Assembly: GCA_037179385.1 (NCBI GenBank)
Contig: CM074200.1
Span: 29,949,884-30,013,883 of the forward strand
From: Holothuria scabra
Lineage: Eukaryota; Echinodermata; Holothuroidea; Aspidochirotida; Holothuriidae
DNA length: 64,000 bases
Direction: 5' to 3'
Shown here: one piece after another, positions 21,231 through 32,114 of the stretch
How positions within the stretch are numbered: the stretch's first letter is position 1
Layout of the letters: each line of letters opens with the position of its first letter
Notes under the pieces: model-generated
What the model was told of the DNA's origin: nothing
The model's input: only the letters and a program-made list of their open reading frames with translations
Databases searched by the model: none
Position numbers and translations under genes: made by a program

Positions 21231-22882
21231 CTAACAATCGTGTTTTTTCTTCATCCACCGACCATCATCGCCAGAATTTTTCCCTGTGAATTTGCAATAT
21301 TTTGCTTTGAATTTGTAATATTTTGTAATTAATACAGGCTACCGCTCTTCCCTGCTCAACAATTCAGTAAACACATCGTTCAATGTTGTACGTAGTAGAT
21401 GACACCAACAAAAATACAAAAAAGAGGGTTAAACCGAAACTGCCAAAAGTGAGTCAAACAAACAGAAAACAGAAAACGTCTTCTTGTGTAAAATCGATTA
21501 GGACAGTAAAACAGCTTACTGGCTGCACGGCTGCAACTATCAGACAATACGATTACCTCTATGCATATATTGTCTCATTGTTAATGGTAAGATTTGGATA
21601 TTTGGAAGGTTCTGTACTGAACTACCACCAGGGCAGAAACACTTGGTCCATAGCCACACCATAGTGTTACATGCAGAAGGGTGACAACAGGGAGGGAGGA
21701 AAGGCCTCGAGACATGTTTAATTGCACCGCCTTCCTTCTTATAGGATATTCAAAATAATTTGAAAACTTTTCGGGTTCTTTGACGTACGGATCATCATTC
21801 AATTATCCCTCTGAATTATGTCATACACTCTTTCAGTTTCCCATCATCTCTGTAGATCATGCAGTCATTAAATGTTCAAGTTACTGCAAAGAACGTTTGT
21901 TATAGATTTGTGTTTGAGGACAACGTATAATTTTGTTAGTATGGGAGTGGTTGAGTGGTAAAGTTGGGGGGGGGGGCGGTTCTCCAAAACATTTTCAGTG
22001 CATAGCTTGTAAAGCCAGTGGATAGAATTGGTCTCTGGATACAGATATTACTCAAAGACTGCCACCGTTAATACTTTGTTGTAAATAACAAAGAAAAATT
22101 TGCTGTCCAAATCTGATTTCCTCTTCAAATTGAGCTTAAAATAATTCACTACATCACTCTACAAAATACCCGTTCGCTAGGTCTTTATTTTCTCTCCACG
22201 ACTTCACCTTCCGATTTGTAATTTCACGCAATAAACGCATTCTTCATGATCCTTCGGTGGATTACCTTTCGGCGAGGTTCCAAATGGGACTTCTAAAGGT
22301 GGCTTACAATGCGGGTTTCACGGAAGGGGTAGCTTCATACTTATCTCATATTCCTTATTGTTTTTACAAAATAGGTAAAGCAAAGAGGTTGCACTGCTCA
22401 TGGATATTCGTTATGATATAAGTAACTGTAATGTGAACGATTTTGCCTTGACATTTTAGTTAAAACCCTGTGACTCTGTCTTGCACTGTTTGTAGGTAAT
22501 TTTACCCCAACTTTAATTCTTTTCTTCTAGGTGACACTATACAAAACATGCGTGTTGATTAACATAACTGTTTTCTATAGACATATAAGTAGCATCATAC
22601 ATATACCCATGTTGGTAAATTTACTTAAACAGAACCTAAAATACTCCAGCATTTTCTTCAATTTCATTTACAATGTTAAATTTAAAGAAGAATATTACAC
22701 TGTTGATTCTTAAAGTTGAGATCGCTTCAAAGTATTCAAATAACTTTTCATAAATTTAGCCGACTGAGGTGTTCTCAATTAAGAAGAGCAATTCGATAAA
22801 CCTCGGGTGGCTGTCCTTAAAGGGTAAGGGCAATCGCTTCCCTGAATATTTTGAAACAAGAGCTTTCCTACACTAATATCTC
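21231..22882. other. Unassigned DNA
   Basis: A G homopolymer (21966-21977) is the only notable feature. The frame at 21383-21664 is lysine-rich but has no recognisable domain. Confidence 0.4.
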
Positions 22883-23253
22883 TTAAAAAGCGGCTCATTG
22901 AGTTGGTTCATGAAAAATAACAAATTTTTCCAAAGTTCTTTAGAGCTCTCCACATACCAATGATAAGTGGTCAAACTTAGACAGTCCCCATATCCTACCT
23001 AAAAATAACCGCTTTATCAGTGAGTACTGGACGGTTTAGTCCAGTTTGTAAAAATTCGTGACCAGACACTTTTTCAAATTATACACAAAACCGCTACTGA
23101 GTCAGGACACCATAAAATTCAAAATTTCCACTTTTTACAGGACTATTGTATTTAAAATTAGACTCATTATGCTAACTGTAAGCATTGTCGTGTGGTGGTA
23201 ACCCTAAAACATTCTCATTAAGTTATCATTATCAACTCAATGAGCCCCTTTAA
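22883..23253 (-). mobile_element. Family F MITE, TTAA-flanked
   Basis: Inverted termini GCGGCTCATTGAGTT (left) and AACTCAATGAGCCCCT (right) lie between TTAA at 22883-22886 and TTAA at 23250-23253. Its interior, including ATTCGTGACCAGACACTTTT, reappears on the opposite strand in the copy at 60185-60670. It is noncoding and nonautonomous. Confidence 0.7.
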
Positions 23254-23341
23254 CTTCTCTCCCGTGTACCTTTTTTATCTTTCAAGACGAAAAATTGCAT
23301 ATGCGTCACATTTGATGAATTTCACAATTCATCAAGAAAAA

Positions 23342-23870
23342 TTAAAGGCAGTCAACGTTCACTCCATAATACAACTTCTGTGGTAGTCACTACAACTTTT
23401 GTAATAGTCTACAGAAACTTTCAATTGGCCTATCTCTTTGCCTGACAGCAAGTTAAAAATGTACAGCACTGGATAGCCCATGTTATACAGCATGTGCTGT
23501 ACTGAGAGTGTTCTGATCACACATTGGGGTTTTGTTTGCCAACCCTCAAGCAATAAGCTGGTATTGTGTCTGGATGTCGGTGACGGTTAGTTAGATGGAG
23601 TTTCACAGCCTAGTTTCCAACCTATTGGTACAAATCGAGTCTGCCATGGCCTTTTTTCCAGTTGTGGCTCACTGGCTTGTTTTCCCTACTCTATTGCTTA
23701 TGCGGGGCATCACGCACAACGGCAGTAGGTCCCATTTTTGGAGTCTTTGGTATAACTCGACCTGAGAATCGAACCCGGGCCTTCCGCGTGAGAGGTGGAA
23801 TTGTGGGATAGGCTTAAGCAAGTAGCTTGGAAGAATTAAACTGTTCAGAGTGAGAGTATTGCGCCTTTAA
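23342..23870. mobile_element. Family A MITE interrupted by a SINE
   Basis: Left TTAA (23342-23345) and AGGCAG; right GCGCCT and TTAA (23867-23870). The internal blocks are family A (AATTGGCCTATCTCTTTG, CAGCATGTGCTGTACTGAGA, CAAGCAATAAGCTGG). Between about 23583 and 23801 it is interrupted by a family V SINE, and family A sequence resumes with AATTGTGGGATAGGCTTAAG. Its right end lies 17 bp from the stop codon of the minus-strand transporter, inside the presumed 3' UTR. Confidence 0.8.
23583..23801 (-). mobile_element. tRNA-derived SINE (family V), 5'-truncated, nested
   Basis: From the right on the minus strand: CTCTCACGCGGAAGGCCC and GGGTTCGATTCTCAGG (3' half of the tRNA-like head), the GGACCTACTGCC block, then the same body as 58909-59160 (complement of TTGTGGCTCACTGGCTTG and GCTTATGCGGGGCATCACGC). 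The head breaks off at the anticodon region, as expected from incomplete reverse transcription. Confidence 0.75.
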
Positions 23871-23883
23871 GAACTCTGATAAT

Positions 23884-24906
23884 TTATTCATCGTCATCTC
23901 TAGCTGTTTTAAAAGAATAAATTAGAATAGACGACACCATCAAGAGTCCTCCCGACACACTAAATACATCTGGCTGAACGCTCAAAGTGAAAATTTCAAG
24001 AACAAACACAAAGATAATTTTAGTTGAGCCGACAATTGTGACGTGCAATGCATACTCTGTATGTAATGCCATAAAGGTTAATATGTTTGCCAAATAGCCA
24101 AGCAGACCAGAAGACAGAGTAATGATCGACGTTTTAATGTTATTTGGGATTACCAAAGTTCCAATGACGGCAGAAAAGCCTCCAGTGATGAGAGTCGATA
24201 CGAGGGCGGTATACATTAATGCAATTTGAGGATCAATCCTGTTAATACCTATCCATCGCTTAGCAATAGTGTTCATGGCTCCAAGTGAAGCTGATGATAA
24301 AGCGAAGAAGAGACCTGCTATAAAGGTAGGATCGAGGTTGGTGAATAAAGAAATCGGTTTTGCTAATAAAACTAGAGCCGTCACACTTAAAAATACAGAG
24401 AGTACATCCACTGTTGAAAGACTTTCTCGTAACATAATTGTCCCAAATAAGGCGACAAATGCCACCTTACTTGAAACAATGGCTGTGGAGTCTGCTACTT
24501 CTAAAAACTTTGTAGAGAAGTTCATTGAAGTTGCAGCTAAAGCGTGAAGAAGTCCACTAAAAATAGTGTATGCAAATTCTGTTTTTTCTAGTACTGGCGA
24601 ATCCGTCCTAATAATCCACGGAAAACAGCACAAGCACGTGACTGCTCTTTCTATTGCGGTAATCTCCAGTGGATGTATGTCATTAATGACAATTTTTGTA
24701 AGGATTCCTCTAACCGCGTTCAAAAATGCAGCGAAAAACACAAGCAAAAGACGCTTTCTCTCGCCTCCAATACGTAATAGATTTACGATCCATGTATGTA
24801 AACGTTTTAAATAGTGGGAGCGAGGTGTATTTTCTGATTTTGATGTCGGTTCAAGTAAAGTTTCCTCTTCTTTCATCTCGGTGGAGTTCACATTTGTTGT
24901 TTTCAT
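23884..24906 (-). CDS. Drug/metabolite transporter family protein (EamA, SLC35G-like), copy 2
   Basis: A 340-residue paralogue of the transporter at 12799-13830, on the same strand. About ten hydrophobic segments start near residue 52 and form two EamA repeats. The block 141-157 (ending KVAFVALFGTI) is identical to copy 1. Also shared are LNAVRG (62-67), CLCCFPWII, RESLSTVD (160-167), LGAMNTIAKR (208-217) and ALHVTI. The N-terminus (1-48) is polar and diverged; the C-terminus ends in an acidic tail. Role: probable carrier of a small organic solute or metabolite, substrate unknown. The start is less certain than in copy 1: 11 further codons stay open up to a splice acceptor at about 24939, so an upstream coding exon is possible. 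The stop codon overlaps AATAAA, and a MITE begins 17 bp further on. Confidence 0.88.
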   Translation of the reverse strand: MKTTNVNSTEMKEEETLLEPTSKSENTPRSHYLKRLHTWIVNLLRIGGERKRLLLVFFAAFLNAVRGILTKIVINDIHPLEITAIERAVTCLCCFPWIIRTDSPVLEKTEFAYTIFSGLLHALAATSMNFSTKFLEVADSTAIVSSKVAFVALFGTIMLRESLSTVDVLSVFLSVTALVLLAKPISLFTNLDPTFIAGLFFALSSASLGAMNTIAKRWIGINRIDPQIALMYTALVSTLITGGFSAVIGTLVIPNNIKTSIITLSSGLLGYLANILTFMALHTEYALHVTIVGSTKIIFVFVLEIFTLSVQPDVFSVSGGLLMVSSILIYSFKTARDDDE

Positions 24907-24929
24907 GATACCACGTTGCAGAGGATCAC

Positions 24930-24960
24930 AACCAGCTCCTATATAAAAAATAATATAAGA
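24930..24960 (-). other. Predicted splice acceptor upstream of transporter copy 2
   Basis: The minus strand reads TATTATTTTTTATATAG followed by GAGCTGGTTGTGATCC. The TAG is an in-frame stop if unspliced. If it is used as an acceptor, the exon is open into the ATG at 24906. Copy 1 has an acceptor at a similar place, which supports a shared gene structure. Confidence 0.4.
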
Positions 24961-25169
24961 ATAGAAAATACAGTCAGGGTCAAGTTACTTGAAAATAAGG
25001 AAGGGATGTACACCTGTTTGATAGATTTTGTCGAGTACATTTTGGAAGTTGGAACTCCAAAACATTTTCTTTTAAGCCTTAATAAATACGAACTAAGTAA
25101 ATATTACGGCACTGCGTACGTTCGGTCTCTTTTCGCCTTAAAATATGAGTGAACGTATTCACCCTCTAA

Positions 25170-25430
25170 TCAGCTAATAGAATGGAAAGTGTGAATTTTA
25201 TTTCACTCCATTATAGTCTTAAATCACTACAAGAAGAGTAAAATTGCTTGCAATGATCCCGGACCCTTTTTTTAAAGGTGATACATGTAGACAACCAATC
25301 ATGTGTGAAACTTCGCTCTTTTGGCGTGAATTTCATTCGCCATGGTGTGAATGAACATTTCGATGGAGCGCATTCACACTTGATGGGAACGTGAATAAGT
25401 TCTCTCTCTTGCTTTTAGAGTCTCTCCGCA
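25170..25430. mobile_element. MITE-like repeat rich in GTGAATT/ACTCC words (family D)
   Basis: Repeated words GTGAATTT, TTCACTCC, GAGTAAAATT, GGCGTGAATTTCATTCGCC and GCTCTTTTGG fill the interval in both orientations. The intervals at 46395-46695 and 57340-57490 have the same character. The ends are not sharply definable. Confidence 0.4.
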
Positions 25431-25547
25431 AAGATGGCGATGGCAATTGCGTTCGCAACCTTGGATCGCGATGGCTGTACGTAGTGAATGTCCTGATCTA
25501 TCTTCTTTGCAGCTCATCCCTTGTGTGTTAATTGGGGTAAGTAGAAC

Positions 25548-25640
25548 AATGTATACTCACGGTATTTCCCACCTGACGCACAAGGCGACTGAAACTGAGG
25601 ATTTAAACCTGTCTGAGCCGTATTACAAAGGAAACTTTCA
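25548..25640 (-). mobile_element. Nin-DC-like SINE, short minus-strand copy
   Basis: The minus strand contains CAGTCGCCTTGTGCGTCAG and GTGGGAAATACCGTGAGTAT, matching the core of the other three copies. The flanking parts are not alignable by eye. Confidence 0.5.
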
Positions 25641-26509
25641 CATTAGACGTATTTGAAAAATGTCACTCTGAACTTAAGCTTTTTTTATTAAGCTGACACT
25701 ATGAAGTATGTTTGTATTGGTGTGCTGTTAGGTAACTTACGTCTTTAAAGTCCTGGCGGAAATCCAAACGCTGCACTGGGTGTCGGTGTACTCACTTTCC
25801 ATACGTACTAATGATCACGGTGGACATTGCGATAGCGACCAAAAATCGCGATTACGATATTGGAAATAACATTTAACCTATCTAACGTTCTTCGAAGTTC
25901 TTTGCTGAAACCTGACGGATGTGTAACGTTTCTTCCATACGTCACAGGTATAGACATAACAACAATGACTGTAAACAGATTAGGTAGCAACAAATTTCAG
26001 TCAGTCCGAATCGAACATATTTCAACTACATGATAAATATGCGAGGTCCTAATCTTCAAACCAGTAAAATGATATTTTTTTTATCACCTGTACCGCAGGG
26101 AGGTCATTAAAATAAGGGTGCCGTAATAATTAAATGTTACGGACGGCCGGACTGTGTAATATCCTGTAAACAAAGGAGTAATGCTGGTCCCTCTGATATG
26201 AAGGCATGGCTGCCAGACATATCAGTCAAATCAAATTAAATTTCATTTATCTATATTTTTTAAAATGTGCAGGTTAGCAGCTGTTGGTGGTAGCAAGAAT
26301 AATTTATTTACAACGACATCAATTTTCGAGTGATGACTAAACGCAATGTATTTTGAGCACGTTATACGTAATTCAGTTTTATTTGAAAGAAAGTCTGATA
26401 ATTTCAAAACCTACATGGGCCTACCAAGCTTGTGAATGCTTTAAAATGGCCCTGAAATGGTTTTTGATTTTGTTCTAGTCTCGTCACAATTTGACAGATC
26501 ACAAATAAA
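25641..26509. other. Unassigned DNA
   Basis: Nothing recognised. Confidence 0.4.
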
Positions 26510-26560
26510 TAGATAGGTAGGCAGACAGACAGACAGACAGAGAGATAGACACACATAGAC
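26510..26560. repeat. GACA/GATA microsatellite
   Basis: A run of imperfect TAGA/CAGA/GACA tetranucleotides (AGATAGGTAGGCAGACAGAC and following). Confidence 0.8.
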
Positions 26561-26975
26561 ATCGAAAATCAATAACTTGGCATGTTAGAAGATTACGAAA
26601 CAAAAACGGTTAAATAACTGTTGCAATTGTGGTTGCAAGGGAATTGTATAAATAAAATTTGGTCGGTGGCGGTACAGAAATTATGACTTAAAAATGACAA
26701 AAGTGGTGAAATGAGTACGAAATTGGGTGAATTTTTTTGCAGTATGGGTGACCCTAATGTACAAAAGTGGTCGAACCAATACCAAAAGTGGTGGACTAGT
26801 ACAAAAATGGTTGTTATACCATGCATTCGGACTTAGCAAAATTGATGTTGCCTGGGACATTTGTACCTCCTCTTCTGGACTTGCCAGAAACGGGAATCCA
26901 GGTCAATCACATTTATATCAGGAATCAGGACTCAGTCTGGAGTCTCGTTTATAAGAAGTTGTTCTATTCATTGAA

Positions 26976-27030
26976 CTAGCTTCTCGGCCTTTTGGATAAG
27001 ATCATGTGTGGTATCTCAGTGTTCTTTTCA
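26976..27030 (+). pseudogene. U2 snRNA-like 5' fragment
   Basis: AGCTTCTCGGCCTTTTGG, then TAAGATCA, GTGT, GTATCT and GTTCTTTTCA follow the first about 45 nt of U2 snRNA, with substitutions and a four-base insertion after GTATCT. The branch-site pairing sequence GTAGTA of U2 reads GTGGTA here. No Sm site or 3' stem-loops follow. It is a truncated pseudogene, or the head of a snRNA-derived retroelement. Confidence 0.75.
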
Positions 27031-27880
27031 ACCAGTCTAGAATGGAGCCATGCATGACAGACCAATAATGTAAATGGTCTGAGGGTCATGAGGTTGATCA
27101 CGTATTGCTCTTTAGTGGACGTAATATCTTCTTCGGGAAGCAGTTTAAAGTTTGGTTTCGCCGAACGGCCCTTTGTCAGAGGGGCTGGATGACTTTTACC
27201 TGCGTAGCAGACTGTGGGACACATTCCTTGTTCAGCCCTTAAAGGGGGGACTGAGCAAACCGAGTCCGCTCCGCGGGGTAGGAGAACTTACGAAGAAGTT
27301 CTTCTGTTCCCTTACTCTTGACATTTTTAGAGTCTACCTCAAGTCAAAAAATTAAAAATAGGCCTATGTATATATTAAACAGCATAAGATGAATTCTAAA
27401 AGTCTAACTAGGAATTTCTTGGGCTGAGATATTAAGTTTATTCACTCAGATTAAAATGGTATGTTGCGCAATAATTTGTGATGCCATTGTTGTACTACTC
27501 AAATTACAATCTTTGTAATTTTTATTAAATTACTGCACATTGCACCAAGGGTGTTAGCACTCTTACTTTTATGAGGTGATGTGAACTATTAAACCCTCTT
27601 TTTGCAACATGATATGCCAGCAAAAGGGAAGTGTTCAAGGTCATACAAACTAGTCAGAAGGATGCTGACATGAAACCATTTGAATCAGTTCTTAGGACAG
27701 GGGAACGCATGTCCCACATTTTGGAACTTAATCCATCGACTTCAGATCTTTACACAGTATGTTGTGATGAGAGTAACCATGCCGCAATTATTCCGTTTGG
27801 GTGAAGATTGACGATACTCCATGCAGCATTAGATATAAATAAGTACACATGTCAGTTCCAGTTTTGATAGGTTATAGAAA
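27031..27880. other. Unassigned DNA
   Basis: No gene recognised. A GC-rich patch at 27240-27290 (CCGAGTCCGCTCCGCGGGG) stands out from the AT-rich surroundings but matches nothing I know. Confidence 0.35.
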
Positions 27881-27884
27881 CTGA

Positions 27885-27955
27885 CTGGTCAAGTGGTCAA
27901 AATAAGAGTATCCGACCAGCAGCCGGAAGATAGGGAGTTCGGGGTTCCATTTTTA
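27885..27955 (+). repeat. Degenerate tRNA-like sequence
   Basis: GTCAAGTGGTCAAAATAAGA resembles an A box and GGGAGTTCGGGGTTCC a decayed B box, 40-45 nt apart. No convincing acceptor stem. It may be a worn SINE head. Confidence 0.25.
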
Positions 27956-27979
27956 AAGTCAAATTTGTACCGAACACTC

Positions 27980-28390
27980 AAGTTTAATATGGTCATGTCA
28001 TATTAAGCCAGATATAACTTGATTAAAGAAAAGCCCAGATGTGCAAATAAAGTTTTATATGGACATATCAAGCCAGATATAATCTGATGTAATGCAATTC
28101 CAGATATGCAAAGTAAGTTTTATATGGCCATATCAAGCCAGATATAAATTGATGAAATGCCTTCTCAGATATGCAAATAAAGTTTTATATGGTCATATCA
28201 AGCCAGATATAACTTGATGAAATGCAATTCCAGATATGCAAATAAAGTTTTATATGGCCATATCAAGTCAGATATAACTTGATGAAATGCCTTCCCAGAT
28301 ATGCAAATAAAGCCGGATATGGCCATATTAAGCCAGATGTAACTGATTAAAATACCATGCCAGAATAACATATAAACTTATATATGTCCA
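27980..28390 (+). repeat. 65-bp tandem array, about six units
   Basis: The word GCCAGATATAA starts at 28007, 28072, 28137, 28202, 28267 (as GTCAGATATAA) and 28332 (as GCCAGATGTAA), exactly 65 bp apart. The centre of the unit alternates between ATGCAATTCC and ATGCCTTCYC in successive copies, implying an overlying 130-bp dimer. The flanking units decay. Confidence 0.92.
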
Positions 28391-29045
28391 TGTTAATACT
28401 TTTTGGTTTCATTTGTGTACCTGTCTTACATAAAGGCCTTTTCTGGAGGCTGAACAAGTATCACCAAACAAAAATCATTACATTCAAACCATATTCAGCT
28501 ATATTATACTAAAATATGCAAATGACTTTCCAATGTGGGCGTGGTCAGGAATTTAGGACCCTGAATTTTTTTTGTAATTAAGGAAGTAAAATGTGAAAAA
28601 TCATGAAATCTTCAACAAATTTTATGTTGGAATATTTCCCCATACGATAATTTAAACCAGCAATGCAGTGTAAACATTTAGAAGTAGGAATTTGAAAGCA
28701 GTTGTTTTTCGTCACTATTAAGAAATTTAACAAATTCAAATACTTAAGTCAGTGTCATACAATGGGTATTAAACTTTTGTCAGAGATGTTCAGGAGTGTC
28801 CGTGATGACGGAGCCCAGCCCGTGGTCCGTGGTCGCGCTTGGGGTGTCACGAACTATCATCCTGCCCGCCCGTGTAAATAGTTGTTGGCGTGTGAATAGT
28901 TGTTGTTTGTAAATGTTTTGTGCTTGTGTTCGTTGTTAGTTCCGAAATTTGTTTGGAACTTTGTTCCGAACGTGTCCGTTTCCAAGCACGTAAAAAGCTG
29001 GCTCAGAAGGCTTCTGATACACTTTACACAAAGGTAGTGCACTAA
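28391..29045. other. Unassigned DNA
   Basis: No gene recognised. The patch around 28860-29000 has repeated TTGTT/GTTCG words but no clear unit. Confidence 0.35.
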
Positions 29046-29049
29046 TAAA

Positions 29050-29395
29050 TTTTGGTCCAGTCATATATGGTCCAGATATGGGACATATATGCACTATACT
29101 TGTCTTCTTTATATGGGATCAATACAGTAAATCTTAAACCAAATATGGCACTGCTTCATATGGGATCAATAAAGCACACTTTTATGTAAACCATACATGG
29201 TATTGCATTATAGGGTCAATATCTGTTCCAGATAAAGACCTGATCCAGATAAAATTTTATCTGGCCCATGTATGGATTAGATCTGATTCTGGCACAGATC
29301 AAGGTTATATCTGCCCATTTTTTTTTATCTGGCCCAGATATAAATCCCATATATGGAATTTCGTATCTGGCCCATATCTGGATTTGGAGTAAGGG
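29050..29395. repeat. Short interspersed CAGATATGG/CCATATCTG repeats
   Basis: Multiple copies in both orientations: GTCCAGATATGGG, TATATGGGATCAATA (repeated), TATCTGGCCCAGATATAA, ATCTGGCCCATATCTGG. The vocabulary is related to that of the 65-bp array at 27.98-28.39 kb, so the two may share an origin. Confidence 0.5.
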
Positions 29396-29430
<35 letters not shown>

Positions 29431-29605
29431 GTGACTGACTGAATGGCTGACTGACTGAGTCTAACCTGACTGACTGACTGACTGACTGACTGACTGACTG
29501 ATTGTCTGGCTGACTGACCCTAACCTGACTGGCTGACTTACTGACTGACTGACTAACTGACTGAACTGATTGACTGACTCACTTACTGACTGACTGACTA
29601 AAGAA
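29395..29605. repeat. (GACT)n microsatellite
   Basis: A long imperfect CTGA/GACT tetranucleotide tract. The serine/valine/glutamine-rich minus frame at 29461-29682 is its translation and not a gene. Confidence 0.9.
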
Positions 29606-30651
29606 ATGTTATCAACATAAAGCAAGCTACATATCAGTGTCAGCCCAGTTAACACCGAATTTACATTAACAACACAATGCATTCACCTTACCGTTGAAGT
29701 CCCCAATATAAGTCACATAAGCCTTGCAGGTTTTCAACGAAAGTAGGTAACCTTATAGTAAATAATTATACCTAAAAGAATCCGTACTAGGATTGTCACG
29801 ATGGAAAACGTGGAAAGGTTACACCGTGAAAGACTCGGTATACTCAACAAACTAACAATTGAAACTGGCCAACCCTGAAATGGTTGATACTACGTCCTGG
29901 AAAAACTGCATCCACCATAGAATCCCATAGTTTAAAATCTACCGTTAAAAATGCAGGATGCTGTAATTGCTTATACACGTTGGGGTCCTTAGGTCAAAAG
30001 TCGAAATTAAAAAATAAGAACAAAAAACACAAAAAGATTTGTCGTACTAGGCTTCATTCTGAATAGTTCATCTGCAGGAACATTTTATGAACCGAATCAA
30101 AATAACGTTAATAACCGAAGCAATGCTACACTTACTATTTTTTAGAAACCACCCATCCGTTCAGCAAAGCGATTCAAGTGATAAGCAAATTCATTTTACG
30201 GTTACGTTTACTTTGCTGTAAGTTGTTATTACACAACAAAGTCCGGTTAAAGGCCCGATTGCAGTAAATTCTTCTCAATAGTTTAAACCAACCAACCGTA
30301 ATCCATTGAAAAATGCCTGCCTAATTAACATACTGTCAGAATTCCATTTTCAAGAAAAAACTCCACATATCAGTGAACCTGTTGTCTCGCAATGGTACTA
30401 AGGGACAGACATAGTAATCCATATTTTAAGTTTTAAACCAGAGGGTGGTATACCCAGGATGTGAACTTGTACAATGAATTGTTTGGGAGGAAAGCTGAAC
30501 TAATTTAGTAAGGAAGTCAATGAAAATAAAATGAGTGAGGAGCAATGCTACTTCGGTTTTTTGTTATAGAACAGAACAATGAATGGGTGGCCTATTTCGA
30601 GCTCAGCGTTACAAATTAGAAAATTTCTATAACTGAAGATGAAAAGTCTCT
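29606..30651. other. Unassigned DNA
   Basis: Nothing recognised. Confidence 0.4.
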
Positions 30652-30954
30652 TTAAAGACCCAGTTCTCTAACCCCAAACAGTACCAATTCTCCTAACCTT
30701 CTTACTGAAGCCCTTCCCACCATTGTCTGAAATTCATCCTCATCCAGATACAATCTCAGTTTATTGCTTCAAGGTGAGTATAGAAAAAACTCAATTTATA
30801 TAATCAAAAACTTTCAGTACTTTTCATGCTGTGTAATAAGCTTTGGTACTCTGCATTGTTTGAACTAGCTGTCAATGAAAGAGCTGAGCCAATATAGAAT
30901 TTCGGTACCCCGGCCAGTACCAAAATTGTAGTTTGGGGTGAGAGAACTGGCCCT
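30652..30954 (+). mobile_element. Family A MITE
   Basis: TTAA (30652-30655), AGACCCAGTTCTC, then the complete family A interior, ending GTTTGGGGTGAGAGAACTGG and CCCT at 30954. The right-hand TTAA has mutated to CATA. 299 bp. Confidence 0.85.
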
Positions 30955-32068
30955 CATATGCTATGTCTTCAAAACTTCGCCTGAAATACTTGAACAACAG
31001 TTGCTGTTAGCCTGGTTGTAAAACTCCTAAATTTCGCGCACTTGGTTGAGATTGGTAGCAGTGAAAGCGATGGCGCAATTTTTATTTTCGCTTCTGTTAT
31101 TTTGGGGATACTCCTAGGTCGGTTTAATACGCTGGTGCACTCCCGTTTAAAACAGCTAAGATAAATGGGAGAAACAACGTGATCTACACTGACCATAATT
31201 CAAGGATCAAAGTCAGCTACACTAAAGTTATAAATGTAGTTAATTTCGACTAAGATGAAAAAGCTACACACCTTTTTGGCCTTCAATGTGGAAAAAAGAA
31301 TGTGTTTGATAAGGTGGATCGTTTAACAGCCTAGGTCAATGCTTTGCTACTGTGACAGGAAAGAATTTCAACGGTGCGCTAAATCCGATGTACTTAGTAT
31401 ACATGCAGAGAAACATCCAATCTGATCCAATCTGAAAATGTACATTAAACTGCTGCTTTGTCCTCCATCAATTATGAAACAGTACAGTGGTCATGAAGAT
31501 ACCCCTAAAATGAGATATACACAAGACATATGGGGTCTAACTCACATGATAAACGGGATCTTTTAAAAAATTTAGGATGCTAGCAATGACAAAAAGAAAG
31601 ACTTGTGGCATTAAAACCCTTCACCCCCACATTGTGTCTCAGCGTCGACGTGTCATTTGGCCCAAATTTTGGAAGTATTTTCCTTATGGCATATTTGTAC
31701 ACAGAACAGTCATTTTCAGTTTTTAAGTTAACCAGTTGAGGTAAGTTAAATCAATCTTACCTAGAAATGTACTGCTACAAAGTTCTGTAGATTTAAAGAA
31801 CAAAAAATAAAGAAATGCATAAAAAATGGAAAACGTGGTGAAAATTTGTTTCAAAAAAATTGACACCTTTCTCCCATATTCGCTTTGTATTTCTTTATAT
31901 TTAATTCATCAAAATTATCTTGAATAGGAAAGACTGGTACCTGCTGAAAATTTTATCTCTGAAAAAAATAATACCAGGATACGTGATCCTGTTCTGCCAC
32001 ATGTGTGTCTGAGTCTCAAAACTGGTTTTATCTTGAAAACGTGTATCTTTTATATTCTTGCATAGACT
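30955..32068. other. Unassigned DNA
   Basis: Nothing recognised. Confidence 0.4.
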
Positions 32069-32114
32069 ATTAAAAACCTTAGGAAAACTATATAGTTTTC
32101 CTAAGGTTTTTAAT
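32069..32114. repeat. Perfect 46-bp palindrome
   Basis: ATTAAAAACCTTAGGAAAAC followed by TAT, then its exact complement with no spacer (23 + 23). It is large enough to form a cruciform. No target duplication was identified. Confidence 0.95.

Noticed and set aside
23884..24906. Reading the intron-free transporter copies as processed (retro)copies
   Set aside because: No poly-A tail or flanking duplication, and both copies have splice-acceptor-like sequence immediately upstream, which favours a normal gene with 5' introns.
27980..28390. Regularly spaced repeats considered as a CRISPR array
   Set aside because: The repeats are contiguous 65-bp tandem units without unique spacers, and the genome is eukaryotic.
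29461..29682. Minus-strand frame rich in SQSVSQSV repeats
   Set aside because: It is the translation of the (GACT)n microsatellite.
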